From Tridacna crocea (lineage: Eukaryota; Mollusca; Bivalvia; Cardiida; Cardiidae): DNA of 64,000 nucleotides. A program made the translations under genes and the position numbers. Positions 10,977 to 22,025 of the stretch are shown one piece after another; the stretch's first letter is position 1; every line of letters begins with the position of its first letter. Under the pieces are notes generated by a model, which saw only the letters and a list, made by a program, of their open reading frames with translations, did not search any database and was not told the origin of the DNA. Location: NCBI GenBank assembly GCA_943736015.1, contig OX031071.1, positions 41,170,619-41,234,618 on the forward strand, read 5' to 3'.

Positions 10977-12238
10977 ATGCTTTAGTTTAATTATAGCAGT
11001 TTATACCTGGTTTACACCTAGGCCACTAGACTGTGGGATCTGAAAAATGCCAGCAAGGCTCACGTACTGTATCATAACAGTAAACTTTCCCGGCATTTAA
11101 ATTGGATATGTACTACTACATAAGGTTATGTCGACCCTCGAGTGACGTCGTTATAATATTACAATTTGATGATAGGCAAAAGAAAAAAAAAAACAATCTC
11201 GTCTCATTGTCTAAAATTGCGCTGCCTGTGTTTACCCACAAGTGCTAAAATTACAAGTGAAAAATTGAGTTTTACTGAAACATACAATGCCCATATACCC
11301 CAGTGATCTAGATATATGTACATGTACTTATTTTATAATTTAAATCAACATCAAGAACAAAATCATTTGCCTGTATTTCAGCGAGAAAGTGCTATAAGAT
11401 TTGTAAAAAGGAAACTAAAAGCGACAGTATATAATACTTCATCAAGTCCCGTAGGGTTCATTTTTCAACAGTTTGTGTGTCTTTTTTTTAAATAAGGGTA
11501 ATAAGTCATGGTATAACAGCTTCTTACAAAATATCACGCGTCAATATCCATGGGTTAAAATATGCCTTCATGCCTTTTTTAAAAGGGATGCATCGATCAC
11601 TTTGAACAGTCATATTGCGGCATATTTCTGCACCTTTTCATGTTTGCAGTTCCAATGATAAACGATTTGTTTGTGTTTTTATCTCGAGATTATATTTTTC
11701 ACAGTTGCAGTGACTCTAAAAAAGAGTTGTGATTTTTGTTCTTATATCAGTAATAATTGAGCATTTTAAAGGTTAAACTATAGAGAACAGTTAACAGCTG
11801 AGAGATGTTTATTCTAGTTTATGGATACAATAAGTGTGTTGAATGATGAAAATGTTTCCTTCGCAGATGCTGAAATTAAAGAGTAAAAATGTTGAAAGGT
11901 TCGTTAAACAAAGTACACTTTAACTGTACTTGGTGTCCTAACAACTGAACTATTGATCAGTTATTACGTGTTATAGTGATAAGAAGGGATGTTCAAGTCT
12001 CCACGTGTTCTGATATAGATATCATGCGATCTACAAGTGAAGTTTGAACCAACTGAATAAGATAAACAGGTCTATCTTATGAACGTCGATGACAAAACTT
12101 GCTCTAACAACCTTCCATGATCCTGTCTGCATTACTGGTAGAGGTAATTAAGTGTATTTCAAGAATAGTAATGGCTGTGCTGTTTTTTTGTTTTATAAAA
12201 GAAGCCAAAGCCTCTGTATGATTTCCAAAATACAATTT
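10977..12238. other. No recognised feature
   Basis: About 1.26 kb of AT-rich sequence with no repeat, gene or structured element I could identify. Confidence 0.45.
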
Positions 12239-12240
12239 AA

Positions 12241-12546
12241 TAAGCCATGCTCTGTGAAAAGGGGGCTTAATGCATCTTCAAGATGCATCATATAAAACAC
12301 AGTATAACGCATATAAAACACGGTATAACGCATATAAAACACGATATAACGCATATAAAACACGGTATAACGCATATAAAACACAGTATAACACATCCCC
12401 AAAAATCTGTTTTGTATAACAGTCCCCTGAACCATGAGGTGCACTGGTCCTTTGACATACAGAAAATTGACCGATGGAGAAAACAGTCGGCCTAAGTCGA
12501 TACAAGTTTATTGCAAATGCCCGGTTTTAACAGAGCATGTCCCACA
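12241..12546. mobile_element. Family B MITE with 21 bp internal array
   Basis: Left end GCCATGCTCTGTGAAAAGGG, right end AACAGAGCATGTCCCACATA. Between them, from about 12289 to 12390, five units of about 21 bp (ATAAAACACGGTATAACGCA) replace part of the usual interior. Open frames through the array on both strands arise because 21 is a multiple of three. Confidence 0.85.
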
Positions 12547-12547
12547 T

Positions 12548-12905
12548 ATACATGACGCGTCTTGTGCAGTAAGGGATTTGATGTATCTCTGTGATGCATT
12601 GTACCAAGCAAGGTATCACATCGTTATGGGTTCATAAAATCTGTTTTGTCTGTCAACCCATTGCGTCTTGTGCAGTAAGTATCTCTGTGATGCATTGTAC
12701 CAAGCAAGTTATCACATCGTTTTGGGTTCATAAAATCGGTTTTGTCTGTCAACCCATTGACTCATGAGGTAGATTGGTATTTGTAAATGCAGACAAGTTA
12801 CAAATAGCTAAACGTTTTGACCTAGGTCAGCCCCTGCGAACTTCTAAGGCTGATATGGATCGATACATTTTGAAAATGCATTAAACCTCTTTTTCAGGGG
12901 ACAAG
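12548..12905. mobile_element. Family B MITE with ~103 bp internal duplication
   Basis: The block from GCGTCTTGTGCAGTAAG to GTCTGTCAACCCATTG occurs twice in tandem (about 12557-12660 and 12661-12765). After it come the family markers ACTCATGAGGTAGATTGG and CTAGGTCAGCCCCTGCG, then GCATTAAACCTCTTTTTCAG. The outer right TIR is lost. Confidence 0.7.
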
Positions 12906-13715
12906 ACATCTAATCAAAAGATGACAAAAGTCTCAGGTCGGGAGTGTACAACACAACACATACATTACAGGAAAATACTAGTTGGGTCCTGTGTGGCCTA
13001 ATGTTTAATTTGTAGTCAGGAGTGTACAGCACAGCACATGGTGATATTTTTGTATTTTTGTAACTTTTCCGTCCTCAATTCTGAAGGGCCACCCTTAAAA
13101 AAGGTACGGTTTTATGTAATGACAAACATTGTGTTTTGATTGCATGTATGGCTAATGAAGAGCAGAGTTCTGTGTTAGAATAAGGTCGTTCACTAAACTG
13201 TTCAGGGAATGAAATAAAGGCGAATTTGGACAAAGTGGGCTATATAGATATGATGCTCTGTAATATCCAACCATCACTTTATGGTCAGCTTGATTTTCAG
13301 GAGGCAGAAAAACGGTCAAAGTTGAACCATGTATAGGTTGTCTGTTACCGGCATGTTGTGAAAATGACGTCAGAAAACAATGGAGGAGGATGTATCAGTT
13401 TGGGGCAGTTATCACTACTTTTTTCAGCGTAAACCTTTCCGGTAACAGTGGTGTGTACTGGGACTGGAAACTTAGGAACCATACCACAAGCGATAACAAT
13501 TTTGCGTACACAATTCGCTTGAAACTTATAGAACGCCAGGCAGTATGAGACCGTTCTCCATTTTATCCAACTCGAACATTATTATACTCTTTACCGTCTG
13601 GCTTGAACAATGATATCAAATAAGTTTTTTCATCACAGGTCACAGGCCATAGACGGCTAATAATTCTGCCCTTGTCTTTTGTGATTGGTTAAAAATGGAG
13701 AATCCAATCTTCACA
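12906..13715. other. No recognised feature
   Basis: AT-rich DNA with no gene or repeat identified. It ends at an ATTT/AAAT simple repeat around 13727-13762. Confidence 0.4.
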
Positions 13716-13726
13716 GACATTCCTGA

Positions 13727-13762
13727 GTTTATTTATATATTTAGAAATAAATAAATAAACTC
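13727..13762. repeat. Simple repeat (ATTT/AAAT), palindromic
   Basis: TTTATTTATATATTTAG is followed by AAATAAATAAATAAAC, an inverted simple repeat. Confidence 0.7.
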
Positions 13763-13879
13763 TAGCTGAACACATACATTATACATACATTATACAGTGT
13801 CTGAGACGACGAAGGTTTGAGTCCTCCACTACTGTTGGACGGGCGTTGTTTCAATACACTCCCACCGCTGGCCATTGTT

Positions 13880-14035
13880 TCGATAATATGGGAAAGCAGC
13901 CAGCGGTTTGGAAAGAAAATTGTTCTGAATACTGGTAAGACTCCAAGAAAGTATGGGCGGGTGCAATGGCCAACGCAGTATAACTGAAACAAAGTTGGAA
14001 ATAGTTTTGAACGCCATACAATCAATCAATCAACC
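13880..14035 (+). mobile_element. SINE-like 3' tail copy
   Basis: TGGGAAAGCAGCCAGCGG and GGTGCAATGGCCAACGCAG match the tail at 1895-2158. The end ATACAATCAATCAATCAAC is a short CAAT-repeat tail. The upstream GGTTTGAGTCCTCC near 13816 may be a decayed B box of its head. Confidence 0.6.
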
Positions 14036-14275
14036 CATGATTGGAACTTTCGAATCGTTCCTAGTACATTTAAATATAAACTATCTAAAAAGTTTTTGGG
14101 AAAGTGAAAAATTGCTAGTAAAAGCATTTTTTCATTTACTCCTTTTCCAGCAATTGTTTCTTCCCCTTTATGATAAATCATCCCATGAAACATATGAAAC
14201 ATTTAGTTTATTATCTACAAATGTATTTAATACAGACATGTTGAAAATTTCGTGTTAGTAAAGAGTAACATCTTA
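14036..14275. mobile_element. Family A MITE, degraded
   Basis: GGGAAAGTGAAAAATTGCTA and CTCCTTTTCCAGCAATTG mark the arms, and TTATCTACAAATGTATTTAA marks the distal part. It ends near GTAAAGAGTAAC. Confidence 0.5.
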
Positions 14276-14697
14276 TCTAAAAAAAACGACTCCTAGCGGG
14301 TTTTGTATCTCTACATTATGACAAAAATAAAACTGTATTTCATGTAAATATTCCCTTGAATTCTAATGTAAAAGTCTTGTGGAATTTGCTTCGACAAAAT
14401 TTCTTTCCCTCAGCTATATAGTCTTTTAGCCAAATATGAACATAATTTATGGTTGTATTAAAACCCTACATCACACAATCTCAACTTTTAACGACCGTAA
14501 GGATAACATTCTTATTAATCAGGTTTGAGGAAAACTCTTTGCCTGTATTCGGCTCCTTTTTTGGTCGAGTCAACCATCTGCTATGATAAATTATTATTAA
14601 GTTCAAACAGTTCAAACAGAAAAATAGATAGTTTTAATGAATAATTACATGCAGATCTAATTGCCTTTTTATCTGAACACATTATAATGAACTACTC

Positions 14698-14945
14698 TCA
14701 GTCCATAACGCGGTTTTTGCGTCCACATGCCCTTGGACAAGTGTCTTGACCTCGACCTTCGTGTATATCAGTAAAGTTTGATCTCTGTGTACAGTCTTCA
14801 ACTTTCATCAGTTGCTCATTCAAGACGGCAAACTGATTTAAAACACTGCGGCCAGTGCACTCATCCACGCCTTTTCTGGAGCTTCTTTCAGCAGTACTCC
14901 GTACAATATTATTTCTAACCACTGACTGCCTTCCCGTATAACCAT
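14698..14945 (-). CDS. Possible terminal exon of an unknown gene
   Basis: On the minus strand TTACTTTCGCAG at about 14946-14957 is a good 3' splice acceptor. From 14945 the frame stays open for 82 codons to a TGA at 14698. It starts inside a codon and then reads GYTGRQSVVRNN; the later part includes CTGRSVLNQF, HEGRGQDTCPRACGRKNR and four cysteines. ATTAAA, a variant polyadenylation signal, occurs about 60 bases downstream. I do not recognise the protein. No upstream partner exon was located. A short match (GTGCACTGG.CGCAG) to the SINE-like tail raises the possibility of repeat origin. Confidence 0.3.
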
Positions 14946-15121
14946 CTGCGAAAGTAAGGAATATTTGCTAAACAAGTATCAAGAAGTGTTCGGGATAGAC
15001 AAACTTGGTAACCATAATCAGATTGATCACATGGAGTAGATTTGAAGTTTGGACAGGTTTATAGATAAAGTTAACAGATACACAATGTCAACAATGTCTC
15101 TCTGACTATCTAGATTATTTT

Positions 15122-15819
15122 AACCTTCTACAAACACTTTACATTAATGCGGTGAATAACCATAGATATACGACCTTAATTCAACACTGACTTTGCAAAG
15201 TAATTTACAAAAAAAGTCTTGTGCACTTTTGATTTATGATCATTTAATCAAACTGTCACCTTCCTTTCATCTTTACAAAGAAAGCTACGTTTTAATGTAC
15301 ATGGTGTAGTTTATGTTTTAAATAACGGCCTGTGAAGATGAAACAATACCAGAGATATTTCCTGTACTAAATATTGATTAAACCGACAATTGTAGTTACC
15401 ACTTAAACAGTGCCCTAGCAAATGGGGGCTTAATGCATTTCTGTGATGCATGACACCTGACCAGTCATTAAACCTTCTACAAACACTTTACATTAATGCG
15501 GTGAATAACCATAGATATACGACCTTAAATCAACACTGACTTTGCAAAGTAATTTACAAAAAAAGTCTTGTGCACTTTTGATTTATGATCATTTAATCAA
15601 ACTGTCACCTTCCTTTCATCTTTACAAAGAAAGCTACGTTTTAATGTACATGGTGTAGTTTAATTTTTAAATAAGCGCCTGTGAAGATGAAACAATACCA
15701 GAGACATTTCCTGTACTAAATATTGATTAAACCCACAATTGTAGTTACCACTTAAACAGTGTCCTAGCAAATGGGGGCTTAATGCATTTCTATGATGCAT
15801 GACACCTGACCAGTCATAA
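15122..15819. repeat. Tandem duplication, 349 bp x 2
   Basis: Copy 1 (15122-15470) and copy 2 (15471-15819) both start AACCTTCTACAAACACTTTA and end GACACCTGACCAGTCAT. They differ at only about eight to ten positions by eye (e.g. TTATGTTTTAAATAACGG versus TTAATTTTTAAATAAGCG). Each copy carries the left end of a family B MITE, so the duplication happened after that insertion. Confidence 0.9.
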
Positions 15820-16013
15820 CATAATAATGGATCCATAATAGCGACTTTTTGAACAGCCGTCTTATTCATGAGGTAGACATGTATTTTAACATATAGAAAA
15901 TTGACTGAGAGTGAAAAGTTTCAGCCCAGGTCAGCCTGCGAGGACTGCAATCTGTGTCGATACTTTTCGCAGATGCATTAGGTCTTCTTTTCATAGATCA
16001 TTGCTCATTTTGT
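15755..16013. mobile_element. Family B MITE
   Basis: Left end CCTAGCAAATGGGGGCTTAA, middle CAGCCCAGGTCAGCCTGCGA, right part CGCAGATGCATTAGGTC and ATCATTGCTCATTTTGT. The left end lies inside copy 2 of the 349 bp duplication. Confidence 0.7.
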
Positions 16014-16069
16014 ATGGAAGTGTAGAAAATACTGCTGGTTAACGTAGATCTATGTTAAATACAAGTGAG

Positions 16070-16291
16070 TTATACTTTGACAAAAGGGAGCTTAATCTCC
16101 GTAATCCATTGTACCAAGCAAGCCATCACGTACTTATGGACTCATAACATCCACTTTTTTAACAACGTACTTAATCATCACGGTAATAGACTGGTCCTTT
16201 GACATACAGAAAATGTTCAAAAGCGAAAAGTTTTGGCCCAGGTCCATCGATACTTTTCGCAGATGCATTAAGCCCCCTTTTCACAGAGGAT
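16070..16291. mobile_element. Family B MITE
   Basis: Left TTTGACAAAAGGGAGCTTAA, right GCATTAAGCCCCCTTTTCAC. The central palindrome is shortened (GGCCCAGGTCCATCGATAC). Confidence 0.7.
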
Positions 16292-16640
16292 GTATTAAAA
16301 GAATGAAAAAACATGGAAAACGGATGAAAATTATGGAAATTGGTTTTCCCCTATAGGGTCTTGAAAACACGGCGTCTTTTGGTTAGAAATAAGAAAACAA
16401 TGGTCCTGACCATAATGACAAAGTTTGGATTTATTGATCATTTTAATTGTTCACATAAAGGTTAATTATTGAAAGGAAGTAATAGCTAATTTACGCTGCA
16501 GCCGTGTGCCTGCATTTAGCATGTGTGTGTGTCAGTGTGTTTTCATTGATATAAGTACATAACATAGTCAAAATTAAATGACAAAGCCCTCTTAGAAAAA
16601 GAGCTTTTATTCATTTCTGTTTTGTATTAAAACCAGGAAC
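16292..16640. other. No recognised feature
   Basis: AT-rich sequence with a short GT-rich run near 16520-16540. Confidence 0.4.
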
Positions 16641-16659
16641 TCATCACATAGTAATAAAT

Positions 16660-17466
16660 CTATCGACCCATGTCAACCTGTACAGTTTTTGTAGCTGTAC
16701 TAAACCCCAGACCGGTCCTTCGATAAACAGAACATCTATAAATAACACAAAAGTATCGACCTACATGTATGTCAGCCTGTACAGTACTGCGAAGGCTGAC
16801 ATGTTCAGACAGTTTTTGTAGCTGTACTAAACCCCAGACCGGTCCTTCGATAAACAGAAAATCTATAAATAACACAAAAGTATCGACCTACATGTATGTC
16901 AGCCTGTACAGTACTGCGAAGGCTGACATGTTCAGATAGTTTTTGCAGCTGTACTAAACCCCAGGCCGGTCCTTTCATAAGCAGTAATCTATAAATAGCA
17001 CAAACGTATCGACCCATGTCATCATGTACAGTACTGCGGAGGCTGACATGTTCAGACAGTTTTTGCAGCTGTACTAAGCTTCAGACCGGTCCTTGTACAA
17101 ACAGAAAATCTATAAATAGCACAAAAGTATCGACTCATGTCATCATGTACAGTACTGCGGAGGCTGACATGTACAGACAGTTTTTGCAGCTGTACTAAGC
17201 TTCAGACCGGTCCTTGTACAAACAGAAAATCTATAAATAGCACAAAAGTATCGACCCATGTCATCATGTACAGTACTACAAGGCTGACATGTTCAGACAG
17301 TTTTTGCAACTGTACTAAGCTTCAGACCGGTCCTTGTACAAACAGAAAATCTTTAAATAGCACAAAAGTATTTACCCATGTCAGCCTGTACAGTACTGCA
17401 GAGGCTGACATGTTCAGACAGTTTTTGCAGCTGTACTAAACCCCTTTCTAATAGAGCATGACTCAT
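16660..17466. repeat. ~120 bp tandem array inside a family B MITE
   Basis: GGCTGACATGTTCAGACAG (or a close variant) recurs near 16800, 16928, 17048, 17169, 17289 and 17410, a period of 120-127 bp, after a partial first unit. Each unit contains CATGTCA...TGTACAGTACTGC...GGCTGACATG, the family B central inverted repeat. The array ends in GAGCATGACTCATATG, the family B right end, so it is an expansion of the MITE centre. Frames of 60-100 codons on both strands are artefacts. Confidence 0.9.
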
Positions 17467-17478
17467 ATGTTTTGTCAT

Positions 17479-17615
17479 TAATCCATTACCACACAATCGC
17501 TACTTTAGACGACCCTGAGAAAGAAGACTTTAGAAAACATTGTGAGAAAAGGAGAAAATGCTGATAACCAGCATTTCCTCCTTTTCCCACAATGTTTTCT
17601 ACCCTTCACAAAACC
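17479..17615. mobile_element. Family A MITE, 3' truncated
   Basis: TTAATCCATTACCACACAAT opens the element; the centre is GAGAAAATGCTGATAACCAG. It breaks off after TTTTCTACCCTTCACAAAAC, where another repeat starts. Confidence 0.75.
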
Positions 17616-17950
17616 TTTTCAAAAACTGTTTGCCAAATTTTGATCCGTCAAGAAATAGCTCTAGTGAATGGGGGCTACTTGCACAACAGGGAAATGAAGA
17701 AATCCTTAAAAATTCTTCTTCTCTCGAAAGGCTGGTCAGGTTTTGAAATAATTTCACAAAGATGTTCCTTGGGTGACCCTTTATAAAAACTGTTTGTGAA
17801 ATTTTGATTCGTTATGAAACATGGCTCTGGTGAATGGGGGCTACTTGCACAATATGGACATGAAGAAACTTGAAAGGTCTTCTCTAAAACCCGTCGTCAG
17901 ATTTTAAAATAATTTTACAGCAATGTTGCTTGGGTGACCCTTTTCAAAAT
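17614..17950. repeat. Direct repeat, ~190 bp x 2
   Basis: Both units read AACTGTTTG..AAATTTTGAT, then GGTGAATGGGGGCTACTTGC (first unit AGTGAATGGGGG), then TTGGGTGACCCTTT. The second unit starts near 17790. Origin unknown. Confidence 0.7.
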
Positions 17951-18227
17951 AATTTATAGAGGCTTAAATAGAATAGACGTACGTAACATAGAAGTCAAAG
18001 CTTGTGTTAACTGATATAGTGCTAGATCTAATGTAATGTCTGTACGTTTTCAATCAGTAAAGTGAATAAAGTGCGACTTCAACTAGTGAGACTATTTCAC
18101 AACATGGCTGAGTGTGTAAATCTAAGTGTATAGCTTGATCTTAACCTATCCTGTCTGCAAAACTCAGTTTGTTCTTAATTTGTCTACAGGAACAAGTCAA
18201 CTCATCGCCAGAAAACACATTTTTAGC

Positions 18228-19177
18228 CTTCAGCTTATGTCATGGCGCGGTGTCCGTCGTGCGTCCGTGCGTGCGTGCGTGCGTGCGTTAGCTTTTATTT
18301 CAAACGTTTTCTTCTCTGAAACTACCCATTCGATTTTGATGAAACTTCGCAGAAATTATTCTGCCATGGTCCTTTTCAGAATTTCTTGAAAGAATTTTAT
18401 TTCCTCAAATACTCTGGTTGCCATGGCAACAAAACCGAAAAATATTGATTTGTTTAAAAAAAATCTTTTCTGAAACCATAAGACCCAGGGCTACAAAATT
18501 TGGCATGTGGGTTTATCCAGTGGACCTTTACCAAGTTCCGTCAAATAATAGCCCTGGGGTCAAAATTGGCCCCGCCCAGGGGGTCACAAGTTTTATAAGG
18601 GATTATATGAGGAAAACCTTGAAATCCTTCTGGTACCTAACCATAGGGCGTATAGCTACCAAATTTTGCATGTAGCTTTATCTAGTAGACTTCTACCCAA
18701 ATGATAGCCCAGAGGTCAAATTTGGCCCGGCCCCGTGGGTCACAAGTTTTATATGGGCTTATACAGGGAAAAGTTTAGAAATCTTCTCGTACCAAGCCAT
18801 AAGGCCTAGGGCTACTCAATTTTGCATCTAGCTTTATCAAGTGGTTGTCTACCAAATGTGCCCAAATTATAGCCCTGAGTTTAAATTTGGCCCTGTCCTA
18901 GGGGTCACAAGTTTTACATGGGCTAATACTGAGATTTTTTTAAAAAAAAATCTACTTGTACATAGCCATAATGCCTATGACTACCAAATGTGCATGTAGC
19001 TTTATCTAGTGGGCCTCTACCAGGAGGGTACAAATTAGAGCCTTAGGGTCAAGGTTGTCCCCACACCAGGGGTCACAACTTTTATATGGGCTTTTGTGGT
19101 GAAAACTTTCTAAGTCATCGTGTTAGATACTTTACGAATTAGTGGAGCGATACAGGGCCATCATGGCCCTCTTGTTC
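18228..19177 (-). mobile_element. TH element type 1, minus strand
   Basis: Read on the minus strand it starts at 19176 with AACAAG and the hairpin AGGGCCATGATGGCCCT (19154-19170), then GTATCGCTCCAC. About five decayed internal units follow (toll phrases: CAAATTTTGCATGTAGCTTT and GGGGTCACAAGTTTTATATG on the plus strand). GTTGCCATGGCAAC lies at 18417-18430, then a GCAC/GGAC-rich stretch (plus: CGTGCGTGCGTGCGTGCG) and CCATGACATAAGCT near the 3' end. Confidence 0.8.
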
Positions 19178-19198
19178 AAGCTCTATATGGAGGCCACC

Positions 19199-19257
19199 TT
19201 TCATGTTCTTATGAACATGAAAGTTCGCAACAAATGCCTAGCTGCGAACTTTCATGT
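19199..19257. repeat. Overlapping perfect inverted repeats
   Basis: TTTCATGTTC TTAT GAACATGAAA (19199-19222) is a 10 bp hairpin. Its right arm also pairs with a later block: ACATGAAAGTTCGCA (19215-19229) is the exact reverse complement of TGCGAACTTTCATGT (19243-19257). GAACATGAAAGTTCACATG recurs near 19449. Origin unknown. Confidence 0.75.
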
Positions 19258-19561
19258 AAGATGAGGACTTGTCCGGGAATGTATCAATGGCCGAGCTATG
19301 CATGAAGGAGTAGTCTCACGTAACACACCCCCTCTTTTAGTCATCATTTATTGATGACTCAAAGCCATATTAGGCAGAAAGTCCTTTTTCGGACAACAAA
19401 GGGGATTAATGGTTCAATGGCGAATCCTAGACGAGCCCACATCTTACGAACATGAAAGTTCACATGAGTTTCTCCTCAAAAATAACTTTTGAACCTCAAT
19501 AGTTACTGAGTTGTTCACTCATGGCTGGACATTATAGATGGATTTATGTCGCAGTTGAACA

Positions 19562-19812
19562 CAACATAGCCTGCAAAACGCGAAAAGGGACACTTGGACA
19601 TTTGCGTAAAACGTGGTTTCGGATCAGCCTTCGCAGTCTGCATTGGATCACCCGAAACGACACTTTCCGTTTTTATGTCATTTTCTGTTTGCACAAGTCC
19701 ACTGTAGCACAAAATCTAATTTAGTCGTAATTTGCCGTGTGGGATTAGCCGGCGCAGGCTGATCTGTGACGACACCTTACGCAAATTCCGAATGCACCTT
19801 TTCATGTATGCA
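19562..19812. mobile_element. Family C MITE
   Basis: CGCGAAAAGGGACACTTGG and GGACATTTGCGTAAAACG on the left face CCTTACGCAAATTCCGAATG and CACCTTTTCATGTATGC on the right. The interior has GGATTAGCCGGCGCAGGCTG. It is a second copy of the element at 8736-8948. Confidence 0.7.
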
Positions 19813-19919
19813 GGCCATATAGGGTTTTGGAGAAAAGCGGTCTTATGGTCGTCCAGAGTGTTACGGGAGATCACTCCTTCCTTACTGCATGGCTTTCCAG
19901 TATAAAATCAATACCTGAC

Positions 19920-20330
19920 AACTGTGTCAGAGAGAATTGTCTTTGGCGCAGTGGTTATGGTATTGGTCTCGAAAAACGAGGACATTTGTCCCTTCAAGGG
20001 TTTGAATGCCGCCAGATGCGGTTTGTATTTGAGCAATGCATGTATTTGTTTCTTTGTTACGGACTTTGTTCGTATAACACAGAACAAACAACCCTTAGCC
20101 ATACAACACAACTTTAGGGTCCTGCGAGGATTGAAGTGTTAAAGTTTAGGGCTTGTAACCAGGGGGTCTCGGGTTCGAGCCTCGCTGCAGTGATCTTGGA
20201 CAATACTCTTCGAGAGCCCTTGCCTTGTACTAGTGAATTTCATGACATACATTGAATATATAATCTGTTGTAATGATAGGACTGAAATAGTGTTGAAAGC
20301 GGTGTTCAACACCATTCATCCAACAAGATA
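19920..20330 (+). mobile_element. tRNA-headed SINE, decayed
   Basis: A B box (GGGTTCGAGCCTC, near 20169) follows GGGCTTGTAACCAGGGGGTC. The body ends with AATAGTGTTGAAAGCGGTGT and CACCATTCATCCAAC, the tail family also seen at 1895, 13880, 21444 and 24717. The A-box region is uncertain (GGCGCAGTGGTTATGGTA lies far upstream), so the head may be interrupted. ORFs of 67-96 codons overlap here and are not genes. Confidence 0.5.
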
Positions 20331-20490
20331 TTACACTGGTCCGCATTAAAACATAAAAATTTGCAGATAACAAATCAAGTGTGGCTTGAAGTCTGCCCAG
20401 TACTGGTCTTTGAAAAGCCTGAAGCTATCGTGGGCAAGAGGAAAATTTGCTTTCCAACATTTCTCCCTTTTCCAAAATGATTCTGATTTC
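20330..20490. mobile_element. Family A MITE, degraded
   Basis: Only AATTTGCAGATAACAAATC, TCGTGGGCAAGAGGAAAATT and TTTCTCCCTTTTCCAAAATG remain. Confidence 0.45.
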
Positions 20491-21026
20491 TTTTTATACC
20501 CCGAAAACTGAATGGAATCAGTCTGTCTGTCGATGTGTCGGTCCGTGTCTCCGGCTGAGTACAAAATACTAGTAATTGTTCGTTTCTGTCAAAGAGCTAG
20601 CGGGGGTATTAAGTCACATTCAGTGATAGCTGTAGTTTTCCCAGGCGTGTCCTTTATATGCTCTTATCCAGTGTTTATATGTGTATAAGAACAGATTAGA
20701 CTTCATGTATAATCTTGATCTCTACCCTCTGCAACGTTATTTGTAGTCGAGCAGGACGAGGGTTACTTGGAACAGAGGTTATATTCAGATTGATGATTAC
20801 AATTTGATTACTTCATTCATCCATTCAATCATTGGTATATCAATAGGATGGTAAGCGCAACTGAAAGAACTTTTGCGTACGATGTATATCAATATTAGGC
20901 GGCACAGAACGTGCATTCTGATCTTCGATCTACATTGTCCGATAAGGAAACATTTTTATCCAAAAACTATCTTTGATTTTAGCAAATTTTGGGTTTTTAC
21001 GAGCAAATCAATGTATCGATTCTCAG

Positions 21027-21212
21027 AGCTCCAGATAAGAGGGAGTGATGGTATTCTTAATCCATTATTTCTCATTGAAACACTATGTTGTGGGTACTCA
21101 GTAGAATAGTCTCGATGAGACGATTCTAATGAGTACCCATAACATAGGGTTTAGTGGAGCATAATCAATATTTTCTATTTTGAAATCAAACTCACTCCCT
21201 CTATCTGGAGCT
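21027..21212. mobile_element. 186 bp hairpin MITE (AGCTCCAGATA ends)
   Basis: AGCTCCAGATAAGAGGGAGTGA at 21027 is mirrored by TCACTCCCTCTATCTGGAGC ending at 21212, and the centre repeats the symmetry with TATGTTGTGGGTACTCA facing TGAGTACCCATAACATA. Nearly the full length folds back on itself. No other copy was seen in the window. Confidence 0.8.
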
Positions 21213-21219
21213 TTGGATT

Positions 21220-21583
21220 CTAGAGGTTGTAACGCACAATCCATGTGTAAGAGGAGTGATATGTCTAGTCCAGGAATTTGTACTTACAACTCCAGTATTA
21301 CGGACGTTGTACCTCAGTCAAAAGGTAGGATCTGTAATTCAAGAGTCGCCAGTTTTGGTCTCGGCTCGACTAAATTGTTCCAGAATTAATGATAGCCTAT
21401 GGGACAGAATTTAGTTGTCTCTAAATGATGTTTATATGAGGAAAGCACTAAGAAGCCAGTGGTTAGAGAAAGAAAATAGTGTAGTACTGATGTAAGAAAC
21501 TTCGGCAAAGCCTGGACAGGTGTACTGGCTGCCACGACATAACTGAGATATTGTTGAAAATGGCGTAAATACCGAACTATCCG
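21220..21583 (+). mobile_element. SINE-like 3' tail copy
   Basis: AAGCCAGTGGTTAGAGAAAG, GGTGTACTGGCTGCCACGAC and TATTGTTGAAAATGGCG match the shared tail. The upstream part from 21220 may be its head or a separate sequence. Confidence 0.5.
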
Positions 21584-21833
21584 TAGGTAGATAACCGAGG
21601 TTGAGATTCTAACTCAGTAATCATCAGAAGTATTTTTATAGTCAGTTACTTGTGCTTGGAGAAATATATTACTGGAAGCTAATTTTGCTTTCAATGAAAG
21701 GCTATTGAGATTATTATGACAAAATAAAACATCAAATGTTTTTCATTGAACTACTTGTAAGTATGAAAATAGGTGATAAAAGCGCAAGATAAATATTTTT
21801 TTATGGTATTTTCTCAATGAAATACGTAGTCGC

Positions 21834-22025
21834 TTAACCCTTTACCAAACAATCCCTGGTTTTTACGACCTTGAGATAGAAGCCTTTTGAAAACATTGTG
21901 GGAAAAGGAGAAAATGCTGGTAACCAGCCGATGATTTGCTCCTTTTCCAACAATATTTTCTTCCCTGCAGGAAATTAATAACAGGTTTTTAGCAGTGTTT
22001 ATTTTGTCGTCTGCAAGATTGCCGT
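21834..22025. mobile_element. Family A hairpin MITE
   Basis: TTAACCCTTTACCAAACAAT start and CTGGTAACCAG centre, with an extra CGATGATTTG disturbing the right arm. The right end is lost after TTTTGTCGTCTGCAAG. Confidence 0.75.

Noticed and set aside
16660-17439. Open frames of 60-100 codons on both strands in the 120 bp array
   Set aside because: They follow the repeat period (120 is a multiple of three) and give only the repeated translation of a MITE centre.
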